Source of the DNA: SBBG01 sp033717875 | Lineage (GTDB): Bacteria; Pseudomonadota; Gammaproteobacteria; Ga0077554; Ga007554 | Direction of reading: 5' to 3' | Assembly: GCA_033717875.1 (NCBI GenBank) | Contig: JADDKJ010000010.1 | Location: 1-64,000, forward strand | DNA length: 64,000 bases | Shown: piece by piece, positions 1 to 11,023 of the stretch | Layout of the letters: each line of letters begins with the position of its first letter | How positions within the stretch are numbered: position 1 is the first letter of the stretch | Notes under the pieces: generated by a model | What the model saw: the letters and a program-made list of their open reading frames with translations, nothing else | Databases searched by the model: none | Told to the model about the DNA's origin: nothing | Made by a program: the position numbers and the translations under genes

Positions 1-126
1 CGCCCTGCACTCGCTTGAATCCCTCTCGCGCACACCACGCCGCTGCGCACCGCGCCTTCCAGCGTCGCCGGATAACCCGTGTCCGTATGGTCCCCCGCCA
101 GCCACAGGCCGCGTATCGGTGTTTCC
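1..126 (-). CDS. hpnE: Partial C-terminal fragment of an HpnE-like FAD-dependent desaturase
   Basis: Read on the minus strand this stretch is one open frame with the motif WLAGDHTDTGYPATLEGAVR, followed by SG. This is the FAD-binding C-terminal signature of hydroxysqualene dehydroxylase and related squalene/carotenoid desaturases. The family makes squalene for hopanoids. The frame runs off the window edge without a stop. At its upstream side it is cut at base 126/127, where sequence switches abruptly to 23S rRNA. No start, dinucleotide-binding N-terminus or neighbours are visible, so the assignment rests on about 40 residues. The join is more likely an assembly artefact than a real gene end. 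Confidence 0.6.
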
Positions 127-1128
<1,002 letters not shown>

Positions 1129-1271
1129 ATAACCCCAAATAATCTGGTTATATGTGAATTGCTTGACATGAATGCAACATACCCTGATCTCACAAACAGA
1201 CCATTAAAATGACCTGCATCAAGATCTGAAAGATAAATAAAATTTATCTTCCGCCTTTCTATCATTCCTAA

Positions 1272-1284
1272 TTGTTAAAGAGCA
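1272..1284 (-). promoter_or_regulatory. Spacer boxA antitermination signal
   Basis: The minus strand reads TGCTCTTTAACAA, an exact match to the bacterial rRNA boxA that loads the Nus antitermination complex. It lies between tRNA-Ala and 23S, the usual place for the spacer boxA. Confidence 0.8.
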
Positions 1285-1386
1285 AAAGCAGATGGAATTT
1301 CCATCTTCTGACCCAAAAGCCAGAATTGAACACCCATTTCATGGGCGCTCAATTATGACTTCTATACCAGAAACATCGGGATATTA

Positions 1387-1462
1387 TGGTGGAGCCAGTC
1401 GGGATCGAACCGACGACCCCCTGCTTGCAAAGCAGGTGCTCTCCCAGCTGAGCTATGGCCCC
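1387..1462 (-). tRNA. alaT: tRNA-Ala (anticodon TGC)
   Basis: This 76-base cloverleaf begins GGGGCCATAGCTCAG, has the anticodon loop CTTTGCAAG (TGC), a T-loop GGTTCGATCCC and an encoded CCA end. It sits in the 16S-23S spacer after tRNA-Ile, the common gammaproteobacterial arrangement. Confidence 0.97.
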
Positions 1463-1490
1463 TGACTAAAGCAGCACTTTTCTGACAACA

Positions 1491-1567
<77 letters not shown>

Positions 1568-1641
1568 GTGGCCGGTACCCCGATAAAAAGACCCAAGTAA
1601 TTTGTGTGAGCGCTCACGCCATGACCACCCCTGCTTTACTC

Positions 1642-3178
<1,537 letters not shown>

Positions 3179-3321
3179 AATACTGCTCGGCTGCATTGAA
3201 GCAGCCCATTACTTTGATTGACTAAGGCGATCTTGATTTGATCAAGATGACTTGCGTCAATTGTCTTTTGCAAGAGCAATCATAACGCAAGCACCCACAC
3301 AAATTACTTGGTCTTTTCTGC

Positions 3322-3332
3322 TTTTTAAAGAA
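3322..3332 (-). promoter_or_regulatory. Leader boxA of the rRNA operon
   Basis: The minus strand reads GTTCTTTAAAAA about 145 bases upstream of 16S. It resembles boxA (TGCTCTTTAACAA) and lies where the leader boxA is expected. Confidence 0.55.
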
Positions 3333-3369
3333 CTTTAGGCTAGAGCATCTTGGCTCAACCGAGTCGACC

Positions 3370-3397
3370 ATTATACATCGCTTCAATCTCTGGTCAA
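3370..3397 (-). promoter_or_regulatory. rRNA operon promoter, proximal copy
   Basis: The minus strand carries TTGACC, a 16-base spacer, then a perfect TATAAT, followed by a GC-containing discriminator (GGTCGAC). A-tracts lie upstream. It is one of three promoters with the same 16-base spacing ahead of 16S. Confidence 0.85.
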
Positions 3398-3504
3398 CAA
3401 CATTTTTTCGTTTTTTTCAGCTTTTCATCGCGGAAGCCTTTGTGCAGGCCCCTGATTTATAAGCCGAAAATCGGCGCGATCAATTTGATTCGACCGGGCT
3501 GACC

Positions 3505-3532
3505 ATTATACTTCGTCAGAAGATTCAGTCAA
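3505..3532 (-). promoter_or_regulatory. rRNA operon promoter, middle copy
   Basis: The minus strand carries TTGACT, 16 bases, then TATAAT, followed by GGTCAGCCCGG. The short spacer and strong -10 are typical of growth-rate-controlled rRNA promoters. It lies 135 bases upstream of the proximal copy. Confidence 0.85.
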
Positions 3533-3609
3533 CACTTTTTTCAGGCCTTTTTGACTTCCTCGCCCCGCACCGCTTGGCGGTGGGTTCAGCTCGTCATCAA
3601 GAGCTGCGC

Positions 3610-3637
3610 ATTATACGCGGCTGCCAAAGAGCGTCAA
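3610..3637 (-). promoter_or_regulatory. rRNA operon promoter, distal copy
   Basis: The minus strand carries TTGACG, 16 bases, then TATAAT, followed by GCGCAGC. The 3179-3695 region holds no gene, only the three promoters and the leader. This copy sits just after the tyrS stop codon. Confidence 0.85.
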
Positions 3638-3695
3638 CCCTTTTTGCGAAATATTTCGGAATCCTGCGACAGGCTTTTGATAAACAATGCGATTT

Positions 3696-4895
3696 TCACC
3701 TCACCGAGACCCTGGCGAAGCGCCTCTTGCCAACCTGTACTATATAGGTGCAGCCCGCCCCGATAACAAGACCTCGATCCTCCACGCGCTCGCCGTCGAT
3801 GCGCACCGCGCCTTGCTGGATCATGCGTAGCGACTCCGAGGTGCTGGCGGTGAGTCCCGCCTCCTTGAGCATCTGCGCGATGGGTAGACCGCTGTCGCGG
3901 GCGGTCAACTGAATCTCCGGCATGTTCTCGGGGAGTTCGCCGCGACGGAAACGCGCCACGAAGTGGTCGTACGCCTGCTCAGCCATTTTAAGGCCATGGA
4001 AGCGCGCAACAAGTTCCATTGCCAAGCGTATCTTTATATCGCGCGGGTTGCCGCCGGCTTCCACTTCCTGGCGCCAGGCGGCGAGGGTCTGGGTGGACTC
4101 AAAACTGAGCAGATCGAGATAGCGCCACATCAATTCGTCAGAGATGGACATCACTTTGCCGAACATCTCGTCGGGCGCCTCGGTGATGCCTATATAGTTG
4201 CCCAGGGATTTGGACATTTTCTGCACGCCGTCCAGCCCTTCCAGAATCGGCATGGTCAGCACCACCTGGGGAGTCTGACCATAGTGCTTTTGCAGCTCGC
4301 GCCCGACCAGCAGGTTGAATTTCTGGTCCGTGCCCCCGAGCTCGACATCGGCCTTCATGGCGACGGAGTCGTAACCCTGCACCAGGGGATAGAGGAATTC
4401 ATGAATGGCGATGGCCTGACCGCCGCTGTAGCGCTTGTGAAAATCGTCACGCTCCAGCATGCGTGCGACGGTGTGTTTGGCGGCGAGATGAATCAGGTCC
4501 TCGGCGCGCATGGCGCCCATCCAACTGGAATTGAACATGACCAGGGTTTTTTCGGGGTCGAGGATCTTGTAGATCTGCTGCTCATAGGTGCGGGCGTTTT
4601 CGATTACCTCATCGCGGGACAGGGGTTTGCGCGTGATGTTCTTGCCGGTGGGGTCGCCGATCATGCCGGTGAAATCGCCGATCAGGAACATCACCTCGTG
4701 CCCCAGATCCTGGAACTGGCGCATTTTGTTGAGCAGAACGGTATGGCCGAGGTGTAGGTCGGGGGCGGTGGGATCGAAGCCGGCCTTGATGCGCAGCGGC
4801 CTGCCCGTTTTGAGCTTTTCCGCCAGCTCTTCTTCTATAAGGATTTCTTGCGCACCTCGCCTGATGAGTTCGAGCGCCTCCGCCACCGCCGTCAT
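3696..4895 (-). CDS. tyrS: Tyrosyl-tRNA synthetase
   Basis: This cytoplasmic class I synthetase charges tRNA-Tyr with tyrosine. The 399-residue protein has the HIGH-type signature HLGHT at 48-52, the KMSKS loop at 226-230, and a C-terminal S4 RNA-binding domain from about 335. The length and the FDPTAPDLHLGHT wording fit the TyrZ-type branch. An AGAGGT Shine-Dalgarno six bases before the ATG supports the start. The gene is divergent from the M23 peptidase gene. With anmK and the rRNA operon it reproduces a neighbourhood seen in Pseudomonas. Confidence 0.97.
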   Translation of the reverse strand: MTAVAEALELIRRGAQEILIEEELAEKLKTGRPLRIKAGFDPTAPDLHLGHTVLLNKMRQFQDLGHEVMFLIGDFTGMIGDPTGKNITRKPLSRDEVIENARTYEQQIYKILDPEKTLVMFNSSWMGAMRAEDLIHLAAKHTVARMLERDDFHKRYSGGQAIAIHEFLYPLVQGYDSVAMKADVELGGTDQKFNLLVGRELQKHYGQTPQVVLTMPILEGLDGVQKMSKSLGNYIGITEAPDEMFGKVMSISDELMWRYLDLLSFESTQTLAAWRQEVEAGGNPRDIKIRLAMELVARFHGLKMAEQAYDHFVARFRRGELPENMPEIQLTARDSGLPIAQMLKEAGLTASTSESLRMIQQGAVRIDGERVEDRGLVIGAGCTYIVQVGKRRFARVSVR

Positions 4896-5059
4896 GAATT
4901 ACCTCTTTCCAAATTCTAAACGTTAAAGATACCATTCAAATGGACGTGACCAAAGCGCAAATTGCCGGGAGCTTGCCATGCCGGTCGCAATGGGGGTAAT
5001 CTATGCCCTTGATCTCATGGATGATTGGGGTTGCGGTTCGGAGCAGCGAAGGCAGTGCC

Positions 5060-6385
5060 ATGACGCGCGCTACCAGAAACCTTTATGAATGGACTTTATC
5101 GCCGATATCATTAGTCATGATCGCCAAATATAGACATAACCGCAACCTGCTGTTGCTCTTCGCCAGCATGACGCTGGCGCTCAGCCTTGCGCCCGGCGGA
5201 CAGCCGCGCGCGGCGGCGCCGGAGCATGCGGTTACGGCGCACAGCTCCGGTGAGACATCACCCCAGGTGGTCGGTGATAAGGAAAAGTGGTATTCCATCG
5301 AGATCAGGCACGGCGAAAGGCTGACCGGTGTACTGAAAAAACTGGGGGTCGGCGTCCAGCAGGCGAAGAAAATTCTTTCCTTGGGCGGTGAGGCCTCCGC
5401 GTTGTCACGGCTGCATCCGGGCGACAAGCTGAAGATCAAAATGGGCGCCAACGGACGTATCCAGGAATTGTTGTATGACGTCGATCCGGCGCGCACGCTA
5501 CAAATCAAGGGCATAGGCCGGGGCAATGGCCTTGTCGCCAACACCATCGCCTATCCACTGGAGCGGCGTATTGCACGGGCGTTCGGCACGGTCGAAGGCT
5601 CACTACTTCAGGCTGGGAAAAAGGCTGGGTTACCCGATGCCCTGGTCTCGACCTTGACCGACATCTTCGCCTCGAAGAACGAACCCGCCGCCGGGCCGCG
5701 TGAGGGCGGCACCTTTACCGTGCTGTATGAGGAGTTCTATGCCCGGGGCAAAAAGGTGCGTGATGGCGCAATATTGGCGGCGGAGCTGATCAATGACAAC
5801 AAGGCGCTGCGCGCGATACGCTATATTGATGGCAAAGGGCACAGCAGTTATTACACGCCCGAGGGCGAGTCCCTGCGCCAGGCTTTCTTGAACGCTCCCG
5901 TGGAATTTGCGCGCGTCACCTCGGAATTCAGCCTTGCCCGGCGGCACCCCATCCTGAACCGCGTTCGCTCACATAATGGTATCGACTACGCGGCGCCCAT
6001 CGGCACCCCGGTCATGGCGGCGGGTGATGGCGAAGTGGCCTTTGTCGGCAACAAGAGCGGGTATGGCCGGACGGTCATCCTGAAACATGGCGCCGAATAC
6101 ACCACCCTTTATGCGCACTTGTCACGCCACGCCGGCGACTTGCGCGAGGGGGACGCGGTAAAGCAGGGGCAAGTGATCGGGTATGTGGGCAGATCGGGTT
6201 TGGCCACCGCGCCGCACCTGCATTATGAATTCCGCGTCAACGATGTTTACCGCAATCCCTTGACGTTCAAGGTCGCCAACACCGGAGCCATCGACGAAAA
6301 ACACAAGTCCGACTTTGCCCGCCTGGCGCAAGACTTACTGGGGCAGCTCGATTCGCTGAGAAACGCCGTTACCGCCGTTCGTTGA
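5060..6385 (+). CDS. M23-family murein endopeptidase (MepM-like)
   Basis: This is a periplasmic zinc endopeptidase expected to cleave peptidoglycan cross-links. A hydrophobic N-terminal segment (LLLLFASMTLALSLAP) should export or anchor it. An OapA/LysM-like module follows at about 80-160. The C-terminal M23 domain has HNGID (His305, Asp309) and HLH (His386, His388), the four zinc-site residues. Possible starts lie at 5003, 5060 and 5117. I chose 5060 for its GAAGG eight bases upstream, giving 441 residues. The gene ends four bases before anmK, so the two are probably cotranscribed and link wall cleavage to wall recycling. Confidence 0.9.
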   Translation: MTRATRNLYEWTLSPISLVMIAKYRHNRNLLLLFASMTLALSLAPGGQPRAAAPEHAVTAHSSGETSPQVVGDKEKWYSIEIRHGERLTGVLKKLGVGVQQAKKILSLGGEASALSRLHPGDKLKIKMGANGRIQELLYDVDPARTLQIKGIGRGNGLVANTIAYPLERRIARAFGTVEGSLLQAGKKAGLPDALVSTLTDIFASKNEPAAGPREGGTFTVLYEEFYARGKKVRDGAILAAELINDNKALRAIRYIDGKGHSSYYTPEGESLRQAFLNAPVEFARVTSEFSLARRHPILNRVRSHNGIDYAAPIGTPVMAAGDGEVAFVGNKSGYGRTVILKHGAEYTTLYAHLSRHAGDLREGDAVKQGQVIGYVGRSGLATAPHLHYEFRVNDVYRNPLTFKVANTGAIDEKHKSDFARLAQDLLGQLDSLRNAVTAVR

Positions 6386-6389
6386 TAAT

Positions 6390-7517
6390 ATGACGCTGTT
6401 CATCGGCTTGATGTCGGGAACCAGCATGGACGCTGTGGACGCGGCGCTGGCCGACCTGAGCGATGATTCGCCGGTATTGCGGGGAAGCGCCGGATTGCCC
6501 CTGCCGGCGGAACTGCGCGGGGAACTGCTCAATCTGCATCGCAGCCGCGACAACGCCTTGGAGCAACTGACCCGGCTGGATGTGGAGGTGGGCCGGCTGT
6601 TCGCCGCCGCGGTGCATACGCTGCTGCAAAAGACCGGCGTCGACGCGACCCAGGTCACCGCCATTGGCAGCCACGGCCAGACTGTCTATCACCAGCCCTC
6701 CGGCCCCTACCCCACCAGCGTGCAGATCGGCGACCCCAATCTGATCGCGGAGCTGACCGGCATCACCACGGTGGCCGACTTCCGCCGCCGCGACATCGCC
6801 GCCGGCGGACAGGGCGCTCCGCTCGTGCCCGCCTTTCACAGCGCGGTGTTCCGCTCCGCCGAAAAGGAGCGGGTGATACTGAACATCGGCGGCATCGCCA
6901 ATATCACCATTCTGCCCGCCGACCAGGGGCAAGCCGTCAGCGGCTTCGACACCGGCCCCGGAAATGCGCTGATGGATAGCTGGGCGCTGGAGCATTTGGG
7001 CACGCCGCGAGACGAGGATGGACAATGGGCCGCCAGCGGCACAGTAAACAATCACCTGCTCGCCGCGCTGCTGGACGCCCCCTATTTCGCTCTTCCCCCT
7101 CCCAAGAGCACGGGACGGGAGCATTTCAATCTGGACTGGCTGCGCGAGGCGATGGAGAATGCCGGGATAAAATACCTTCCACCGCAAGACGTTCAGGCCA
7201 CGCTCTGCGAACTCACCGCCTCCAGCATCACTCGATCCATCTCGGACTTCGCTCCCCAGGCACAACAAATCCTGGTCTGTGGCGGCGGAGCGCATAACAA
7301 GACGCTGTTCCAACGCCTTGCCACGCTGAACAGTAGCCGCGAAGTCGCACCCACCACGGCTTTTGGCATCGATCCCGATTGGGTGGAGGCGATGGCCTTT
7401 GCCTGGCTCGCCAAACAAACTCTGGAAGGAAAACCCGGCAACCTGCCGAGTGTTACCGGCGCGCGGCGGGAGGTGGTGCTGGGGGGAGTTTACCCGGGGA
7501 GAAATCAGTCCGCATAA
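6390..7517 (+). CDS. anmK: Anhydro-N-acetylmuramic acid kinase
   Basis: AnmK phosphorylates and opens 1,6-anhydro-MurNAc released from peptidoglycan, giving MurNAc-6-phosphate for recycling. The 375-residue protein starts with the family signature GLMSGTSMDAVD (6-17). It also has the sugar-kinase blocks NIGGIANIT and DTGPGN typical of the actin-like ATPase fold. Length is normal. It follows the M23 peptidase by four bases. Confidence 0.96.
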   Translation: MTLFIGLMSGTSMDAVDAALADLSDDSPVLRGSAGLPLPAELRGELLNLHRSRDNALEQLTRLDVEVGRLFAAAVHTLLQKTGVDATQVTAIGSHGQTVYHQPSGPYPTSVQIGDPNLIAELTGITTVADFRRRDIAAGGQGAPLVPAFHSAVFRSAEKERVILNIGGIANITILPADQGQAVSGFDTGPGNALMDSWALEHLGTPRDEDGQWAASGTVNNHLLAALLDAPYFALPPPKSTGREHFNLDWLREAMENAGIKYLPPQDVQATLCELTASSITRSISDFAPQAQQILVCGGGAHNKTLFQRLATLNSSREVAPTTAFGIDPDWVEAMAFAWLAKQTLEGKPGNLPSVTGARREVVLGGVYPGRNQSA

Positions 7518-7568
7518 AACACGGGCCACGGATTTGTGTGCGCACGCGGCCAGGGCTGGGAAATATAC

Positions 7569-7763
7569 CTACGCAGCCATCTCCTGCGCCTCGCCGACCT
7601 CGGCCAAGGCTTGATTGAGGCAGGCCTTCGCGCAGTTCCCGCAACGCCCGCACTGAGTGGCAATTTTCAGCTCATTGCGCAGTTCACGCATGCTGCAAGC
7701 GCCCTGCTCCACGGCGTGGTGGATGTCGCGCTCGGTTACCGCATGGCAGATGCAAACGTACAT
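7569..7763 (-). CDS. bfd: Bacterioferritin-associated ferredoxin
   Basis: Bfd is a small [2Fe-2S] protein that reduces and mobilises iron stored in bacterioferritin. All 64 residues are visible. The cluster ligands are CIC at 4-6 and CGRC at 38-41, with two more cysteines after them (CGRCGNCAKAC). An AAAGGTGAG Shine-Dalgarno precedes the ATG. A Fur-type operator overlaps the promoter upstream, as expected for a gene induced by iron starvation. No bacterioferritin gene is in the window. Confidence 0.93.
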   Translation of the reverse strand: MYVCICHAVTERDIHHAVEQGACSMRELRNELKIATQCGRCGNCAKACLNQALAEVGEAQEMAA

Positions 7764-7813
7764 GTATCACTCACCTTTCGGCTGGATCGATCAATCTTGA
7801 TGCTATTTGAACG

Positions 7814-7836
7814 CAAATGAGAATGATTGTCAATAG
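7814..7836 (-). promoter_or_regulatory. Fur box overlapping the bfd promoter
   Basis: The plus strand reads AAATGAGAATGATTGTCAAT, a close match to the Fur consensus GATAATGATAATCATTATC. On the minus strand the same stretch supplies a perfect -35 TTGACA. Seventeen bases further on is TCAAAT as a likely -10. Fur binding would block polymerase when iron is plentiful. Confidence 0.75.
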
Positions 7837-7962
7837 TATTCATATCGGCATCTCGTGAATTTTCTTGACAGATAACCTGACAAAATGCTAAGGAATTAGA
7901 ACACCGCCGGGCAGGAGGGGGTAGTTGGAGCGGTGCTTGCCACATGTGGACGGAGGTGCCGC

Positions 7963-8502
7963 ATGGCGAGCAGATTTTTGATTTCATTTACCCGCGATCA
8001 GATCGACTGGCGCCTACTGGCCGAGATCTTCGAGAAGGCGCCGTTCGCCAGGCGCGACCCCGGCGACTTGCGCAAGGCCTTCGAGCACAGTCACCTGTCG
8101 TGCTTTGCCTATGAGGACGAAAAGCTGGTCGGGGCAGCCCGGGCCATTTCGGACGAGGTTTATTACGCCTGCATCTTCGACGTGGTGGTGGCGGTTGAAC
8201 ACCAGGGACAGGGGGTGGGCAGGGCGCTGATGGAGGCGCTGCTGCAAAAGCTGCCGTTCGAAAAAATCTATCTGACAGCGCCGCCCGACAAGCAGGGCTT
8301 CTACAGGAAATTCGGCTTTTACAAACACAACAACGCCATGGCGCGTTATGCGCACCCGGAGCAAGCTTTCGAGCTGGGCGTGTTGTCGCGCTGGGGGATA
8401 TTCAATACATGGTATCAGCGCTGGACCAAGCCTTACCCCGCGCACGAGGCTGATAACCCTCACCCCAGCCCTCTCCCGCGCGCGGGAGAGGGTGAGAGGT
8501 AG
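7963..8502 (+). CDS. GNAT-family N-acetyltransferase
   Basis: This cytoplasmic acetyl-CoA-dependent acyltransferase has an unknown substrate. The 179-residue protein has the acetyl-CoA pyrophosphate-binding motif QGQGVG preceded by a V-V-V beta strand, and a conserved FYRKFGF segment. The ATG at 7963 has GGAGGTGCCGC upstream and beats the in-frame ATG at 7933. The last 15 or so residues (PHPSPLPRAGEGER) are translated from a dispersed palindromic repeat, so the natural C-terminus was probably altered by repeat insertion. Confidence 0.85.
   Translation: MASRFLISFTRDQIDWRLLAEIFEKAPFARRDPGDLRKAFEHSHLSCFAYEDEKLVGAARAISDEVYYACIFDVVVAVEHQGQGVGRALMEALLQKLPFEKIYLTAPPDKQGFYRKFGFYKHNNAMARYAHPEQAFELGVLSRWGIFNTWYQRWTKPYPAHEADNPHPSPLPRAGEGER
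8457..8500. repeat. REP-like palindrome, CCCTCACCC/GGGTGAG type
   Basis: Inverted arms CCTCTCCCGCG and CGCGGGAGAGG form a GC-rich hairpin at the meeting point of two convergent genes, where it could act as a bidirectional terminator. Related copies lie at 22798, 23541 and 30336. Confidence 0.75.
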
Positions 8503-8505
8503 AGG

Positions 8506-9588
8506 TCAACCCACCTTGGCAGCCTGAACCGCCGCGCGCAAGGCTTTTGTTTCGATCCACTTCTTTAGCCGGTTGGCGTCACCGATACGGGTGTACGTGC
8601 CTTGAGCGTCGAGCAGCACGATGATCACGGGCTGCTGCGCGATACGCGCCTGCATCACCAGGCAGCGCCCCGCCTCATTGATATAGCCGGTCTTGCTCAG
8701 GCCGATGTCCCAATTCTCGCTCTTGACCAGCGCATTGGTATTCCTGAAATGCACGGGGAAGGTATGGCCGCCGAACACCACCTCGTGGGATTCCGAGGTG
8801 CTGAAACGGCGGATCAAGGGGTATTGGTAGGCCGCTTTGACCATTTTGACCAGGTCCTGGGCGGTAGAGATATTTTCCGTCCGCAGACCGGTGGGATCGG
8901 AGAACCAGCTCTGCCTCATGCCCAGCTCATCCGCCTTGCGGTTCATGGCGTCGACAAAGGCCGGGCGCCCGCCGGGATAGTGACGCGCCAGGGCCGACGC
9001 CGCGCGATTTTCCGAAGCCATCAGCGCCAGGTGCAGCATGTCTTCCCGGCTCAGCGTTGTGCCTACCGGCAATCTGGAACTCGATCCCCGCAAGGTATCC
9101 ACGTCCGCCTCCATGACCGTGATGGCTTCGTCCATCGGCAGATTGGCATCCAGCGTGACCATGGCCGTCATGAGCTTGGTCAGCGAGGCGATGGGGGCTC
9201 TCACGGCGGGGCGCTTGGCGTAGATCGTCGAACCGTCTTCCTGGTTGACCACCAGCGCCATGGAAGACATCAGAAACAGCGAGCCGTCGCTGCGTTGCGC
9301 AAAATAATGATTCGCGGACTTGCGGCCCTGCCTGGCGACCTTAGCGCTTTTCACTCCGCGCTTGGCATGGAGCTTGTTGCGGTTTTTGGCGTTGGTGACC
9401 TGCTTTGCGTGACGGACATGCTTGCGGACCGTCGCTTTCTTCACCGCCTTTTTGACGGCAGCCTTGCCCGCCTGAGCAGTCACGGCGGACTTTTTGCCGT
9501 CGCCATGCCTGTGCGCCGACTGTTCGCCCGCGACCGAAAACGCCGAGGCGATCGTTAAAATACCCGCAAGCAACCACTTCACGAACAC
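8506..9588 (-). CDS. pbpG: D-alanyl-D-alanine endopeptidase (PBP7/8 type)
   Basis: This is a periplasmic S11-family serine peptidase that trims or opens peptidoglycan peptide bridges. A signal peptide (1-20) is followed by an unusual Lys/Arg/Ala-rich stretch at about 30-90 that could bind the wall or other polyanions. The penicillin-binding core shows SxxK at 135-138, SEN at 192-194 and KTG at 299-301. At 360 residues it is longer than E. coli PbpG because of the basic insert. It is convergent with the acetyltransferase gene. The spacer 9589-9775 before hemW is AT-rich, with no convincing promoter. Confidence 0.92.
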   Translation of the reverse strand: MFVKWLLAGILTIASAFSVAGEQSAHRHGDGKKSAVTAQAGKAAVKKAVKKATVRKHVRHAKQVTNAKNRNKLHAKRGVKSAKVARQGRKSANHYFAQRSDGSLFLMSSMALVVNQEDGSTIYAKRPAVRAPIASLTKLMTAMVTLDANLPMDEAITVMEADVDTLRGSSSRLPVGTTLSREDMLHLALMASENRAASALARHYPGGRPAFVDAMNRKADELGMRQSWFSDPTGLRTENISTAQDLVKMVKAAYQYPLIRRFSTSESHEVVFGGHTFPVHFRNTNALVKSENWDIGLSKTGYINEAGRCLVMQARIAQQPVIIVLLDAQGTYTRIGDANRLKKWIETKALRAAVQAAKVG

Positions 9589-9775
9589 AAACCAAGCCCT
9601 CGGTTGTTATGCTGTTTTAAAAATTATGGCAAAAATATACCAAATTTGAACCGATTTGCTGAGCCCTATTTAATAATATGCGGACGTTCCAGCAAAAATG
9701 AAATGTCCGCCTTGAAATCGCGGCGACGCGATATCATAACAAGACGTTCATTTCGAAACCTTTATCCGTGACGCC

Positions 9776-10936
9776 ATGTTCAATTTCAGCGCGCTGCCGC
9801 CGCTCTCGCTGTACATCCACATCCCCTGGTGCGTGCGCAAGTGCCCTTATTGCGACTTCAATTCGCACGAGGCGAAGAATACCATCCCGCAGGACGAATA
9901 CATCGCCGCGCTGATCGCCGACCTCGAACAGGAGCTGCCGGCGGTGTGGGGGCGCTCCATCGAAAGCATCTTCATCGGCGGCGGCACACCCAGCCTGCTG
10001 GCGCCTTCAGCCATCGACCGGCTGTTATCGGAGATCCGTGCGCGGCTGCCATACAAACCGGGGATCGAAGTCACCCTGGAAGCCAACCCCGGCACCTGGG
10101 AATATGGCAAATTCCGCGAATTCCGTGACGCAGGCGTCAACCGTTTGTCGCTCGGCATTCAAAGTTTCGACACCGGAATGCTGGGCCGCCTCGGCCGCAT
10201 CCACGGCCCGGACGAGGCCTTTGCCGCGGCGGAAAGCGCGCGCAAAGCCGGTTTCGACAACTTCAATCTCGACCTGATGTTCGGCCTGCCCGGGCAATCC
10301 GTGGCCCAGGCCTTGACCGATATCGGGCATGCCATCGCCCTGAATCCGGCGCACATCTCCCTGTATCAGCTCACCCTGGAACCGAATACCGCCTTCCACA
10401 CCCACCCTCCACGGCTGCCGGAGGATGAGGCAATATGGGAGATGCAGGAAAAATGCCAGGAACAACTGGCCATCCACGGTTACCGGCAGTATGAGGTGTC
10501 CGCTTACGCCCAGCCCGGCCGAGAGTGCCGGCACAACCTGAATTACTGGCAATTCGGCGATTATCTCGGCATCGGCGCGGGGGCGCACGGCAAGATCAGC
10601 GACGCGCAGCATCAACGCATCAGCCGCGCCTGGAAGGTCAAACACCCGCGCGACTATCTCGCCAAAGCCGCCACGCCGGAGCGCATCGGCGGTGCCAGCC
10701 AACTCACCCGTACCGACGCGGGCTTCGAGTTCATGATGAACGCCCTGCGCCTCACCGATGGCTTTCCCGTCGCGCTGTTCGCGCAACACACCGGGTTGCC
10801 GATAACCACCGTCAAAAGCGGCTTGCAGCAGGCCGAGGCAAAGGGGTTCATCGCATGGGACATTCAGACCATCCGGCCCACCGAACTGGGCAAGCGCTTT
10901 CTCAACGAGGTGCTGGAGATTTTTCTGCCGGGGTGA
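9776..10936 (+). CDS. hemW: Radical SAM heme chaperone HemW
   Basis: HemW (formerly called oxygen-independent coproporphyrinogen oxidase-like) binds heme and a [4Fe-4S] cluster and delivers heme to target proteins. The 386-residue protein has the radical-SAM CxxxCxxC at Cys19, Cys23 and Cys26, the GGGTPS SAM-binding motif, and a C-terminal HemN-type domain. It lacks the N-terminal extension of true HemN, which supports the HemW call. Confidence 0.93.
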   Translation: MFNFSALPPLSLYIHIPWCVRKCPYCDFNSHEAKNTIPQDEYIAALIADLEQELPAVWGRSIESIFIGGGTPSLLAPSAIDRLLSEIRARLPYKPGIEVTLEANPGTWEYGKFREFRDAGVNRLSLGIQSFDTGMLGRLGRIHGPDEAFAAAESARKAGFDNFNLDLMFGLPGQSVAQALTDIGHAIALNPAHISLYQLTLEPNTAFHTHPPRLPEDEAIWEMQEKCQEQLAIHGYRQYEVSAYAQPGRECRHNLNYWQFGDYLGIGAGAHGKISDAQHQRISRAWKVKHPRDYLAKAATPERIGGASQLTRTDAGFEFMMNALRLTDGFPVALFAQHTGLPITTVKSGLQQAEAKGFIAWDIQTIRPTELGKRFLNEVLEIFLPG

Positions 10937-11023
10937 AATACGAAACCCGCGTGTAGCGATCGCGCCGCGGCGATAGTGTAAAATCAGCCGCCTGCCGATC
11001 ACCAACAGAAAGCCAAACACATC

